Shown piece after piece: positions 24,227-33,499 of a DNA stretch of 64,000 nt. The notes under the pieces are model-generated. The model ran no database searches. It was not told the origin of the DNA and worked only from the letters and a program-made list of their open reading frames with translations. The stretch spans positions 682,001-746,000 of the forward strand of contig NZ_CP018937.1 of assembly GCF_002849695.1 (NCBI RefSeq), read 5' to 3'. The translations under genes were made by a program, and so were the position numbers. This DNA is from Bacteroides fragilis (GTDB lineage: Bacteria > Bacteroidota > Bacteroidia > Bacteroidales > Bacteroidaceae). Within the stretch, counting starts at the first letter, position 1, and the number at the start of each line of letters is the position of its first letter.

Positions 24227-27195
24227 TGACAATTTACTTAAACTTCCAATTTTTCGGGAGGCAGAATATCTTTTCGCTTCTGAAAAAAATACCTTTGTGT
24301 ATGAAACTATCAGCGATCATGTTGTTTGTCTTTGCCAGTATGGCATTTGCGGCTAAGGGTTATAGCCAGTCAGTACGTGTGACATTGAATGTCAGCAACA
24401 GCAGTCTTCAGAAAGTGCTGGATGAAATAGAGAAGCAGTCGGAATACCACTTTTTCTATAATAATAAGCAGGTGGATATCTCTCGGAGTGTGACTATTAA
24501 AAGTACTCAAAAAGAGATCAGCCAAGTTTTGAATCAGCTGTTTGCCGGTACGGATATCGGTTATAAAATATTGGAGAATAGTATTATCCTGTCTCCTAAA
24601 CAGATTTTGGAAACGACTGCTGCACAACAGCAGACCACTAAAAAGATAAAGGGACTGGTTACTGACGAGGCCGGTTTGCCCATTATCGGAGCTAATATTA
24701 AAGAAAAGGATTCCGGAAACGGGACGATTACAGATGTCAACGGTAACTTTAGTCTTTCTGTAGGAACTAAAAGCTCAATTATCATTTCGTATATCGGGTA
24801 CATCACCAAAGAAGTTCCTGTGGGTAATAATACTTCACTTACTGTTCGGTTGGCCGAGAACACGAAACTGCTCGATGAGGTTGTTGTAACGGCATTAGGT
24901 ATCAAGCGCGAAGAGAAGGCTCTGGGGTATGCCGTGCAAAAAGTGGACGGAGATCGGCTGGCTGCTGTAAAAACAGTGAATGTTGCTACTTCGTTAACGG
25001 GCAAGATTGCCGGATTGAATGTAAAAAACAGTACAGAGTTCAATACAGCTCCTTCACTCTCGTTGCGTGCATCTGCCCCCCTGTTAGTTATCGACGGTGT
25101 ACCTTATGGTAATGTGGGATTGAATGATATAGCAGCTGATGATATCGAATCGGTTGATGTCCTGAAAGGAGCTACGGCTTCGGCACTCTATGGTGCCCGT
25201 GGAGGTGCCGGTGCAGTGATGATTACCACTAAAAAAGGTAAGGAAGAAGGATTGAATGTGACTGTAAACAGCAGTACCATGTTTGCAGCCGGATATCTGA
25301 GAAAGCCGGAGGTACAAACTTCATATAGTTCCGGGTCGCAGGGGACTTATTCCACCGGAGGATATGTATGGGGAGACAAACTGGACATCGGACGTACAGC
25401 ATTGCAATATGATCCGTATACTCACGAATGGGTGGATATGCCTTTGGTTTCGAAAGGTAGAAATAACTTAAAGAACTTTCAAGGATTGAGTTTGGTGACA
25501 AACAACAATGTAAGTGTATCCCAGAAAGGTAAATATGGTAGCGTACGTACTTCATTGACCCATGTATATAACAAAGGGCAGTATCCGAATCAAAAATTGA
25601 ATAAGATTACTTACTCAGTATCGGGCGATATGAAATGGAAGAAATTTTCTTTTGACGGAGGTCTGACTTATAACAAACGTTTCTACCCCAACGATATGGG
25701 AGCCGGATATGGTGGAAGTGGTTTCCTTTATAATTTGTTGGTATGGTCAGGGGCTGAGTATGATATACGGGACTATAAAAATTACTGGATTAAACAGGAT
25801 GAACAGCAGAACTGGATGGATACCAAATGGTATGATAATCCATATTTCATTGCGAACGAAATTACGCGTTCAAGCGATTATGATTTGATTAACGGATATC
25901 TTTCTGCCAATTATGATTTTACTCCTTGGTTGAACTTATCATTGCGTTCGGGGCTGGACTCGTATTCACAGAAAAAAGAGTGGCGGAATGCTGTAAGTGC
26001 TGTGGGTGGTTGGCATAAACAGGGGTATTATGGTCTGCAACGCTTAGGCGGATATAGTTTAAACAATGACTTGATACTGTCTGCCGATCATAAATTCGGT
26101 AATTTCAATGTCGATGGTTTCGTGGGTGGAAACGTTTATTATTGGAAGAGTGATAATATTTTGGCTGAAACACAAAATGGTCTGAAAATTCCGGGATATT
26201 ACTCATTGAAATCATCTGTAGACCCGTTGAAAACAACCAGTGGTATTACTAAAAAACTGGTGACCAGTGTATATGCAAAAGCTTCTGTTTCGTGGAAGAG
26301 TACTTTATTTCTGGATGTAACGGGACGTAATGACTGGTCATCTTCCTTACCGTCGGAGACACGATCTTATTTCTATCCGTCTGTGGCCAGCAGTGTTGTG
26401 CTTTCGCAGTTTATCCCAATGCCTAAATTTATTGATTTCTGGAAAGTGAGAGGTGCATGGACACAAACTAAGAGTGACCTGGGAGTATATGATACTAACA
26501 ATACTTATAGTGTGTCTACCGATTTGTGGAATGGTGAGAGTGCTGCATATTATCCCACATCTATCCGTGGTGTTGCGGTGAAACCTTCGGCTACACGTTC
26601 TTATGAAATCGGTACGGCAGTCCATATGTTTAAAAATCGTCTGAAAGTAGACTTTACTTATTATAATAAGCTCTATTACAATCTGACTCGTAGTGCCGGC
26701 ATCAGCAACTCTTCCGGATTTACGTCTACATTGATCAACATTGATGAAGAATATGTGGGTCGTGGGGTAGAATTGACCCTGTCAGGCGATATTATCAGAA
26801 CAAGAGACTGGAACTGGGAGTCGGCTTTCAACTGGTCACGTGACCGTTGGTATTATACCAAAATAGACCCGGTATATTCTACACAGAAGCCTTGGGTAGC
26901 TGTCGGTAAACGTTGGGATTGGTACGGAATTTACGATTGGGAACGCGATCCTCAAGGAAATATTATCAATTACAATGGTTATCCTAAACAGAGCGATTAC
27001 CAGTCGGTTATCGGTTATGAATATCCTGATTGGATATGGGGCTGGACGAATACGATAACTTATAAAAATTTCACTCTCTCCTTTACACTTGACGGACGGG
27101 TAGGAGGTATGGCACACTCGAAAACCAATCAGGCGATGTGGAACTCGGGGCACATATTGATTCGGACAATCAGTGGCGATATGATGAGGTGGTGA
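24226..27195 (+). pseudogene. SusC/RagA TonB-dependent transporter, frameshifted near the C-terminus
   Basis: Outer-membrane nutrient transporter. Signal peptide (from M26, MKLSAIMLFVFASMAFA), an STN signalling domain (about 50-115), a carboxypeptidase-regulatory-like domain (about 140-215), a plug (about 215-340, starting LLDEVVVTALGIKREEK), then the barrel. The frame runs into a stop at 27195 after 989 aa because one G is missing from the run at 27147-27150. Adding one base joins it to the frame ending at 27602 and gives 1125 aa, the same size as the intact SusC at 33499. Either a recent loss of function or a sequencing error; all flanking genes are intact. The STN domain fits the neighbouring sigma/FecR pair. 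Confidence 0.88.
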
Positions 27196-27602
27196 ATAAG
27201 AAGACCAATTTTGTAGGTACCGGAGTGAAAGTGGTTTCCGGAAGTGTAGATTACGATTCGAACGGAAAAATTATCCATGACGACCGAGTATTTGCTCCGA
27301 ACGACGTACAAGTATCTTACGAGTCGTATATGAAGAGTACTAACCCGTATATAGGTACCGTGACACGTCAGAATGTATTTGACGAGACGTTCTTCAAACT
27401 GCGTGACCTCTCGCTGAGCTATCAGATGCCTAAGTCTGTTTGCAACAAACTGCATATGAAAGGTTTGACACTGGCCTTTGTCGGACAAAATCTGTTTGTA
27501 TGGACTAAAGAGTTCCGCTTTACCGATCCCGACAGTGACTCCGATAACCTAAGTTCTCCGTCCACCCGTTATTTAGGCTTTAATGTAAAATTGGATTTTT
27601 AA
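27151..27602 (+). pseudogene. C-terminal part of the frameshifted SusC
   Basis: About 150 residues in the +1 frame relative to the main susC frame, beginning AHIDSDNQWRYDEV and ending with the typical barrel closure STRYLGFNVKLDF, whose last aromatic residue is the outer-membrane insertion signal. It contains the conserved FFKLRDLSLSYQMP segment of SusC barrels. The frame is open from 27138 but has no start of its own that I would trust. Without it, the truncated SusC lacks the last strands. Confidence 0.85.
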
Positions 27603-27615
27603 AAGATAGAATAAT

Positions 27616-29136
27616 ATGAAACGAATTAATAAATACATATCGTTGTTATTGGTAACTACCTTGTTGGCTTCTTGCGATAAGTTCGATGAAATCAACACAA
27701 ATCCCGATGCAACCACTAAGGTTACCTCTTCACTGCTGGCGACCGGATTACTTTTGGATATTACATCGTCCAGTGCCAGTAAATCATTTATATATGACGA
27801 TCTGCTTGCCAAACAGATGGCATGGGGCGAAAGTATGGAAGATTACCAGTATAATGTGTTCGGACGGTCCGGTTTCGGAGGATACACGACACTGATTAAT
27901 GCACAGAAGATGGTCGAATCTGTTACGGATGATAATGTGAATGCATACGATGGTCTGGCACATTTTATAAAGGCCTACAAAATATTCTATATGTCGATGG
28001 AAATGGGAGACCTTCCTTATGAGGAGGCTTTGCAAGGTGAATTAGGGTTGGTACGCCCTAAATACAATACCCAAAAGGAAGTGATGGGGTTTGTTTTGAG
28101 TGATCTGGAAAGAGCATACGAACTATTTTCCTCAGCTAAAGATTTTGATGGTGATCCGATTCTGGGAGGTAGTATCAGCAAATGGAAGAAAGCGACTACA
28201 GCATTTCAGTTGAAAGTTCTGATGCATCTTTCGAAGAAAGAGAGTGATGTAGATTTGAATGTGAAAGAACGTTTTGCCCGGATCGTGGCATCGGGTAGCT
28301 TAATGGAATCAAACGATGATAATCTTCAGATGAAATATGCGGATAAAGCGAATACTGTATATCCTTTCCATAACACAAATACTAAACACGCCGGTTATGC
28401 CATGCTTTCTACTATGCTGATTGATAAGTTTAAGGCAACCGGAGATATCCGTATGTTCTATTATGCCAAACCGGCAAAGGCTAAACTTGATGCAGGAGTG
28501 ACCGCTGACAGTTGGGATGCTTATATCGGGACTGATCCGTCATTGCCTTTTGAGCAGATAGAGAAGGCTTATGCCACAGAACAATATTCTGGATTCAATG
28601 CGCGGTATACTGATTATCCTTCCGGAGAACCGGTTGTCCGATTGGGATATGCCGAACAGAATTTCATTCTGGCAGAAGGCGCCGTGAGAGGATGGATTTC
28701 GGGTGATGCAACTACTTATTACAAGAAGGCAATCAGAGCTCACATGGAGTTTATAGCTGCTAATACTCCGGATGAAGAGATCTATCATCATGGACATCCG
28801 TTGACGCAGGAAGCGATTGCGGCTTTTCTTGAAACACCGGCTATACAGTTAAGTGGTGAGAGAGAGGGAGACCTTGAGAAGATATTGACACAACGTTATC
28901 TGGCATCGTTCATGCAACATCCGTATGATGTTTATTATGACTACCGTCGTACAGGGTATCCAGTATTACCGATCAATCCCGCAACCAACCGGAATACGAT
29001 GAATGACAGACTGCCTATGCGCTGGATGTATCCGAAATCAGAGTCTGATTATAATCTGGAGCATCAGAACGAGGCTTTGCAACGTCAATTCGGGGGGGTA
29101 GATGACGTTAATAAACTGATGTGGATTTTGCAATAA
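27616..29136 (+). CDS. SusD/RagB-like outer-membrane lipoprotein (first locus)
   Basis: Surface glycan- or nutrient-binding partner of SusC, 506 aa. Lipoprotein signal LLVTTLLASCD (C20), followed by EINTNPDATT, the start seen in the SusD-like_2 branch. The all-helical TPR-like scaffold ends in YLASFMQHPYDVYYDYRRTGYPVL, matching the conserved SusD end region where the binding surface is built. It starts 13 bases after the SusC stop, so it is translated from the same mRNA. A hairpin at 29148 may reduce transcription into the enzyme genes. Confidence 0.9.
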   Translation: MKRINKYISLLLVTTLLASCDKFDEINTNPDATTKVTSSLLATGLLLDITSSSASKSFIYDDLLAKQMAWGESMEDYQYNVFGRSGFGGYTTLINAQKMVESVTDDNVNAYDGLAHFIKAYKIFYMSMEMGDLPYEEALQGELGLVRPKYNTQKEVMGFVLSDLERAYELFSSAKDFDGDPILGGSISKWKKATTAFQLKVLMHLSKKESDVDLNVKERFARIVASGSLMESNDDNLQMKYADKANTVYPFHNTNTKHAGYAMLSTMLIDKFKATGDIRMFYYAKPAKAKLDAGVTADSWDAYIGTDPSLPFEQIEKAYATEQYSGFNARYTDYPSGEPVVRLGYAEQNFILAEGAVRGWISGDATTYYKKAIRAHMEFIAANTPDEEIYHHGHPLTQEAIAAFLETPAIQLSGEREGDLEKILTQRYLASFMQHPYDVYYDYRRTGYPVLPINPATNRNTMNDRLPMRWMYPKSESDYNLEHQNEALQRQFGGVDDVNKLMWILQ

Positions 29137-29147
29137 AATAGAGTTTT

Positions 29148-29206
29148 AGAAGAGGTGTGTGCAGAATGGAGAGAAATACTTTCTGTTCGCACCTCCTCTG
29201 GTTTTT
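29148..29206 (+). terminator. Hairpin terminator or attenuator after the first susD
   Basis: A 19-bp imperfect stem (29148-29166 with 29181-29199) is followed by GGTTTTT. It stands between susD and the phosphatase-fold gene and covers the region upstream of ATG 29222, so it also argues against a start at 29159. Confidence 0.6.
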
Positions 29207-29221
29207 AATACATTTATTAAT

Positions 29222-30253
29222 ATGATGTTGAGATATAGTTTATTAAGTATAGTCTTATGGCTATCTACTGTAATGGCTTATGGCAAGGGAAACGAAGTTA
29301 AAGTCCTCCAAATGAATATCTGGCAGGAAGGTACCATGGTGAAAGGGGGCTTTGAGGCAATAGCTGACGAGGTGGCTCGTCTGAAGCCGGATATCGTGAT
29401 GTTTAGTGAAGTGAGAAACTATCATGGAAAACAATTTATTTCGCGTATACTACAGGCTTTGGAAGAACGTGGAAAGAGATATTATGGTGAAAACAGCAAG
29501 TTGGATGTAGGTATTTTATCTAAATATAAAATTGAAGAACAGGCTCCTAATTGTCCCTTGGAAGATGATGCCGGTTCCGTACTGAAAGCCCGCATACGCA
29601 TTAATGGAAGAGATGTTGTTGTATATTCCGCACATTTGGATTATACACATTATGCCTGTTATCTGCCAAGAGGATATAGTGGCGTTACATGGAAAAAGTT
29701 GGATGCACCGGTACTGGATGTAGCGGTGATTGAGAAAGCCAATAATGAATCTTTGCGTGATGAAGCGATTCGTCATGTGATAGAAGATGCCCGGAAAGAA
29801 AAGGGGAATATTGTTTTATTAGGCGGTGATTTCAATGAACCTTCACATTTGGACTGGAACGAAAATACGAAGAAATTGTGGGATCATAACGGGACGGTAG
29901 TTCGGTGGGATTGTTCCGTTCTCCTTGAAAATGCGGGATTTAAAGATGCCTACCGGACAAAATATCCTAATCCGATCACACATCCGGGATTTACTTTTCC
30001 GTCTGATAATGAAGGTATAGCTGTAGAAAAGCTGTCGTGGGCACCTGACGCTGATGAACGGGACCGTATTGATTTTATTTATTTCAGGCCTGACAAAAAA
30101 TTGAAATTGAAGGATGTATCTGTGGTAGGACCTTCAAAATCGATTGTCCGCAGTAAACGTATAGAGGAGAGAAGCAAAGATTTATTTATAACCCCGTTAG
30201 GGGTGTGGCCGACGGATCATAAAGCTGTAATGGCCACTTTTCTTCTGAAATAA
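29222..30253 (+). CDS. Secreted endonuclease/exonuclease/phosphatase-family enzyme
   Basis: A 343-aa exported phosphoesterase of the EEP (DNase I/sphingomyelinase-like) fold. Signal peptide LLSIVLWLSTVMAYG. Motifs: the early metal site QMNIW and SEVRN (about 35-75), the catalytic GGDFNEPSHLDW (about 202-213), and the closing PTDHKAV with the general-base His. The substrate cannot be read off: the fold cleaves nucleic acids, inositol phosphates and sphingomyelin. Cargo of a SusCD locus together with a second phosphoesterase at 30337, suggesting that the locus feeds on a phosphate-ester substrate (inference). The frame extends upstream to 29159, but that part overlaps a terminator hairpin. Confidence 0.83.
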   Translation: MMLRYSLLSIVLWLSTVMAYGKGNEVKVLQMNIWQEGTMVKGGFEAIADEVARLKPDIVMFSEVRNYHGKQFISRILQALEERGKRYYGENSKLDVGILSKYKIEEQAPNCPLEDDAGSVLKARIRINGRDVVVYSAHLDYTHYACYLPRGYSGVTWKKLDAPVLDVAVIEKANNESLRDEAIRHVIEDARKEKGNIVLLGGDFNEPSHLDWNENTKKLWDHNGTVVRWDCSVLLENAGFKDAYRTKYPNPITHPGFTFPSDNEGIAVEKLSWAPDADERDRIDFIYFRPDKKLKLKDVSVVGPSKSIVRSKRIEERSKDLFITPLGVWPTDHKAVMATFLLK

Positions 30254-30290
30254 TTAGGAGGATACAGGGGTTATTGCCAGTGAGTATTTA

Positions 30291-30298
30291 TATCTTTG
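30291..30298 (+). promoter_or_regulatory. Bacteroides -7 promoter element of the metallophosphoesterase gene
   Basis: TATCTTTG, a perfect match, 38 bases before ATG 30337. It suggests that this gene has constitutive input separate from the sigma-controlled operon. Confidence 0.6.
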
Positions 30299-30336
30299 CT
30301 ACTTAATTTTATTTGAAATATTTAAATGTAATACTT

Positions 30337-31410
30337 ATGAACAGGAAAAACTACTTATTAGCTTTTATTCTTTGTATGCAGACTTTATTTGTTTCTGCGC
30401 AAGTTTATCCGGTACGTGCAAAACTTACCGATAAAAATTCTTTTTCAATGATTCTGTTGCCCGATCCACAGAGCTATACAAAGTTCGATGCCAACCAACC
30501 TCTTTTTGAGCTGCAGACAGCATGGGTGGCTAATAGCATTGAGTCTCTGAATATAAAAGGAGTGCTTTGTACCGGTGATTTGGTGGAGCAGAATGAAATC
30601 CGTATTCCGGATGGAGTGAACGGGAATCAGACAAGTGAAGAACAATGGCGTGCCGCCTCGCGTGCATTTGAGCGCTTGGACGGAAAGCTGCCTTATGTGA
30701 TTTGTACCGGCAATCATGATTATGGATATCAAAAAGCAGAAAATCGTTTGTGCCATTTTCCTGATTACTTTCCTTCAGAGAGAAATTCTTGCTGGAGAGA
30801 AAGTCTGGTTGCTGTAGGAAATAACTATCAGGGCATACCAACACTGGAAAATGCTGCTTATGAATTCGTGACTGATACCTGGGGTAAGATTTTAGTTGTT
30901 TCTCTGGAGTTTGCTCCTCGTGATGAAGCTTTGGAGTGGGCGAAGAAAGTGGTGGATTCACCTCGCTATAAGGATCATAAGGTGATATTGTTGACGCATT
31001 CATATCTGGCATGGACAGGAAAAATAATTGAAAAAGAGAATTATAAAATGACACCTGCCAATTATGGACAAGCTATTTGGGACAAGTTGGTCTATCCTTC
31101 AAAGAATATTTGTATGGTGATTTGTGGACACGAATGTGAGATAGCCGATTATAAGGATAATGTCAGTTTCCGGATTGATAAAAATGCATCCGGTAAAAAT
31201 GTTCCTCAAATGATGTTCAATGCACAGACAGCAGATGGACAATGGTTTGGTAACGGTGGAGACGGGTGGCTGAGAATTATGGAATTTATGCCTGATGGAA
31301 AAACGATTAAAATCAAGACTTTCTCTCCTCTTTTTGCTCTCTCTCCTCTGACTTGCGATAAATCGTGGAGAACAGATTCTTATGATCAGTTTGATATTAC
31401 GATAGAATAA
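30337..31410 (+). CDS. Secreted calcineurin-like metallophosphoesterase
   Basis: A 357-aa exported phosphoesterase with signal peptide LLAFILCMQTLFVSAQ. The binuclear-metal motifs GDLVEQNE, GNHDYGY, LTHSYL and CGHECE are in order. The first motif, usually DxH, is DPQ (PDPQSY), as in a secreted subgroup of the family. The start at 30337 (MNRKNYLL) is preferred to 30313 because the signal peptide begins there. It follows the EEP-fold enzyme, and both act outside the cytoplasm. The substrate is unknown. Confidence 0.85.
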   Translation: MNRKNYLLAFILCMQTLFVSAQVYPVRAKLTDKNSFSMILLPDPQSYTKFDANQPLFELQTAWVANSIESLNIKGVLCTGDLVEQNEIRIPDGVNGNQTSEEQWRAASRAFERLDGKLPYVICTGNHDYGYQKAENRLCHFPDYFPSERNSCWRESLVAVGNNYQGIPTLENAAYEFVTDTWGKILVVSLEFAPRDEALEWAKKVVDSPRYKDHKVILLTHSYLAWTGKIIEKENYKMTPANYGQAIWDKLVYPSKNICMVICGHECEIADYKDNVSFRIDKNASGKNVPQMMFNAQTADGQWFGNGGDGWLRIMEFMPDGKTIKIKTFSPLFALSPLTCDKSWRTDSYDQFDITIE

Positions 31411-31429
31411 ACAGTACATGTAAAGGAGG

Positions 31430-31555
31430 GTGTGTCGAAACTCATCACAGAGAATATAGAATACATAGATGTGTCTTTAAGTCGTTGATGATTAATGTGA
31501 ATAATCTCTGCTACTCTGTGTCCTTTGTGGTGAAAAGACTTTTGACACAACTCCT
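31430..31555. repeat. Palindromic intergenic repeat, copy 2
   Basis: Starts GTGTGTCGAAACTCA and ends GGTGAAAAGACTTTTGACA, nearly identical at both ends to 4945-5060. The interiors share TTTAAGTC and TTGAT but otherwise differ. It lies between two convergent 3' ends (metallophosphoesterase and sigma gene). Confidence 0.75.
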
Positions 31556-31612
31556 TCTTTTTATTCGGTAACTCTGCCTCCTTTTATAATGTCTATCTTT
31601 CGTCTGTGCGAA

Positions 31613-32188
31613 CTACGCTGCCAGAAAAATTAATGCCAATGATAAGAATTCCTTGAGTTCCTTGCGTAGTAATTTCAGTGCCTGTTGTATACGATAATCT
31701 ACGGTCTTAGTAGATATATTAAGGAGCTCTGCAATTTCTTTGTAACTCATATCCTTGAAGCGGTGCATGATAAATGCTTCTCGATAAGATTCCGGTAACG
31801 CTGCTATGGCTGTGTGAATCCGTTTTGTTAATTCTTCTATCTGATAGAAGTCTACATCGTAAATCATTGCCTGATTTTTTTCATAAAATAGTGTATCTGC
31901 GCGATATTTTACCTCTTTCTGCGCGATGCGGTTTAATGCACGGTGATATATCATTTTTAGAAGATATTGGCTTAGTGATGATTCAATAAGTAATATCTCA
32001 CGATTCTCCCATAGCCAAAGCATCACATCCTGTACAATTTCCTCCGCATCCTCCAAATCCACAAACCGGTGGGCGTATGCACATAACGTTGGATAGTATT
32101 TTCTGAACAAGGCGTTAAAAGCCTTTTTATCCCCTTGTTGAAGTTTGGAAAGCAATAAAATCTCTTCTCTTGTCCGGTTTGGCTTCAT
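31613..32188 (-). CDS. ECF sigma factor paired with FecR (second SusCD locus)
   Basis: Sigma-70-family protein of 191 aa, built like the one at 22341: region 2 (KAFNALFRKYYPTLCAYAHRF to IVQDVMLWLWENRE) and region 4 (LPESYREAFIMHRFKDMSYKEIAELLNIS). It ends in the same hydrophobic LSLALIFLAA type of tail. Promoter TATCTTTG (32220-32213 minus) lies about 25 bases upstream. Divergent from its fecR at 32324. Confidence 0.91.
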   Translation of the reverse strand: MKPNRTREEILLLSKLQQGDKKAFNALFRKYYPTLCAYAHRFVDLEDAEEIVQDVMLWLWENREILLIESSLSQYLLKMIYHRALNRIAQKEVKYRADTLFYEKNQAMIYDVDFYQIEELTKRIHTAIAALPESYREAFIMHRFKDMSYKEIAELLNISTKTVDYRIQQALKLLRKELKEFLSLALIFLAA

Positions 32189-32212
32189 AGATTTAAGAAT
32201 TTAATTTATATA

Positions 32213-32220
32213 CAAAGATA
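32213..32220 (-). promoter_or_regulatory. Bacteroides -7 promoter element of the second sigma gene
   Basis: TATCTTTG on the minus strand, a perfect match, 25 bases before the ATG at 32188. Confidence 0.6.
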
Positions 32221-32269
32221 GTCTTTTCTTATTAAAACAAAGATTTTCTAAAAAAAAATGGAATTAAGT

Positions 32270-32308
32270 TTAGGAATCCTATTTTCCCACCTGTCTTATT
32301 AATAAAAG
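32270..32308 (+). promoter_or_regulatory. Predicted ECF-type promoter of the second fecR operon
   Basis: TTAGGA (32270-32275), a 17-bp spacer, GTCTTATTAATAAAAG (32293-32308). Boxes and spacing are identical to those at 22980-23018 in the other locus. Confidence 0.6.
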
Positions 32309-32323
32309 AGTTGAGTTATAAAT

Positions 32324-33331
32324 ATGAATCAAGAAGATATAGACCATTTACTACCTCGTTATTGTGAAGGACTGGCTACGGAAGAAGAGTGTAGGCAGGT
32401 GGAAGCCTGGATAGGAGAATCGGAAGAGAACCGGAAGATGGTTGATCAGATGAATACTCTTTATCTGGCAGTAGATACAGTTAACGTAATGCGTAAAGTG
32501 GATACGGAGAAGGCCTTGGATAAGGTTAGGAGTAGAATGGTTGTAAAGAAAACAACTTGGTGGGAGTGGATACAACGTACCGCTGCTGTTTTATTCATTC
32601 CTTTGTTTATAGCTTTTGTGGTGCAATACACAAACAATAGTAAACCTGTCTTGAGTCAGATGCTTGAGATTAAGACGAATCCGGGAATGACAACTTCGGT
32701 GGTACTACCAGATAGCACGGTCGTTTATCTGAATTCGGAATCTTCTTTACGTTATCCAACTTTTTTTGAAGGTGATACACGAGATGTGGAGTTGCGGGGA
32801 GAGGCTTATTTTGCGGTAGCAAAAGATTTAAAAAAGAAGTTTTTCGTCTCTACTCCACATGCATCAAAGATAGAAGTATTGGGTACCCATTTTAATGTGG
32901 AGGCTTATGAAGATGAACCGGACGTCTCGACCACGTTGGTAGAAGGACATGTTTGTTTTCATTTTAATGATAGAGATTATCGGGTTAAGAAAGTTGTTAT
33001 GAAACCCGGACAAAAGCTTGTTTATAGTTCGACAAGCGGTGATGTGCGGCTATATGCTACATCTGGCTTGTCGGAAACCGCCTGGAAAGATGGCAAGATC
33101 ATATTCAGTAATACGCCGTTGGAAGTAGCGTTGAGAATGCTTGAAAAACGTTTTAATGTAACTTTCATTATAAAGAATACACGTTTAAAAACAAATGCGT
33201 TTACGGGTACATTCACCGAACAACGGCTTGAACGGATATTGGAATACTTTAAAATTTCGTCCAAGATACAATGGAGATACCTGGAGAGTCCTGATATTCA
33301 GGATGAACGGAGTAAAATTGAAATTTATTAA
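32324..33331 (+). CDS. FecR-type anti-sigma factor (second SusCD locus)
   Basis: A 335-aa inner-membrane anti-sigma protein: cytoplasmic helical N-terminus (1-80), membrane helix (about 85-103, AAVLFIPLFIAFVVQY), FecR domain (about 112-210, TNPGMTTSVVLPDSTVVYLNS and ELRGEAYFAV), and a DUF4974-type C-terminal domain (NTPLEVALRMLEKRFNVTF). Closely parallels the protein at 23027 in layout and length. It leads a fecR-susC-susD-sulfatase operon. Confidence 0.92.
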   Translation: MNQEDIDHLLPRYCEGLATEEECRQVEAWIGESEENRKMVDQMNTLYLAVDTVNVMRKVDTEKALDKVRSRMVVKKTTWWEWIQRTAAVLFIPLFIAFVVQYTNNSKPVLSQMLEIKTNPGMTTSVVLPDSTVVYLNSESSLRYPTFFEGDTRDVELRGEAYFAVAKDLKKKFFVSTPHASKIEVLGTHFNVEAYEDEPDVSTTLVEGHVCFHFNDRDYRVKKVVMKPGQKLVYSSTSGDVRLYATSGLSETAWKDGKIIFSNTPLEVALRMLEKRFNVTFIIKNTRLKTNAFTGTFTEQRLERILEYFKISSKIQWRYLESPDIQDERSKIEIY

Positions 33332-33353
33332 TTAACCCTTAAAAGAAATGCTT

Positions 33354-33374
33354 ATGAAAAACAAATCTCCCTGA
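33354..33374 (+). other. Six-codon mini-ORF in the susC leader (second locus)
   Basis: ATG-AAA-AAC-AAA-TCT-CCC-TGA (MKNKSP), placed like the mini-ORF at 24085, just before the hairpin. Translation is unproven. Confidence 0.3.
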
Positions 33375-33380
33375 ACTACT

Positions 33381-33499
33381 AAAAACGTACGGAAAGATAT
33401 TGGCGTATCCTTCCATACGTAAAAGAGTAAACCTTTTGAGCTTGTTTAGCGACAAGCTAAGATAAACTATTTTTTTAACTTTAAGTCAATACAAAATTA
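33381..33499 (-). ncRNA. Predicted antisense sRNA over the susC start (DonS type, second locus)
   Basis: Minus-strand promoter TAATTTTG (33499-33492) with TTG exactly 20 bp upstream (33522-33520); its last base falls on the A of the susC ATG, as in the first locus. Then a 7-bp hairpin (AGCTTGT-CGCTAA-ACAAGCT, 33458-33439) and a 15-bp terminator stem (33420-33406 with 33399-33385, loop CGCCAA) followed by TTTTT. Two stem positions are U-G or G-U pairs in the minus-strand RNA but would be mismatches in the plus strand, so the minus strand is the selected one. Confidence 0.74.

Noticed and set aside
24054..24356. Plus-strand frame of 100 aa in the susC leader
   Set aside because: It covers the hairpin leader and overlaps the susC start in another frame; better explained by the structured leader and antisense RNA.
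27147..27150. Programmed slippage or phase variation at the susC G run
   Set aside because: Four to five Gs is too short for a typical phase-variable tract; simple mutation or sequencing error is more likely.
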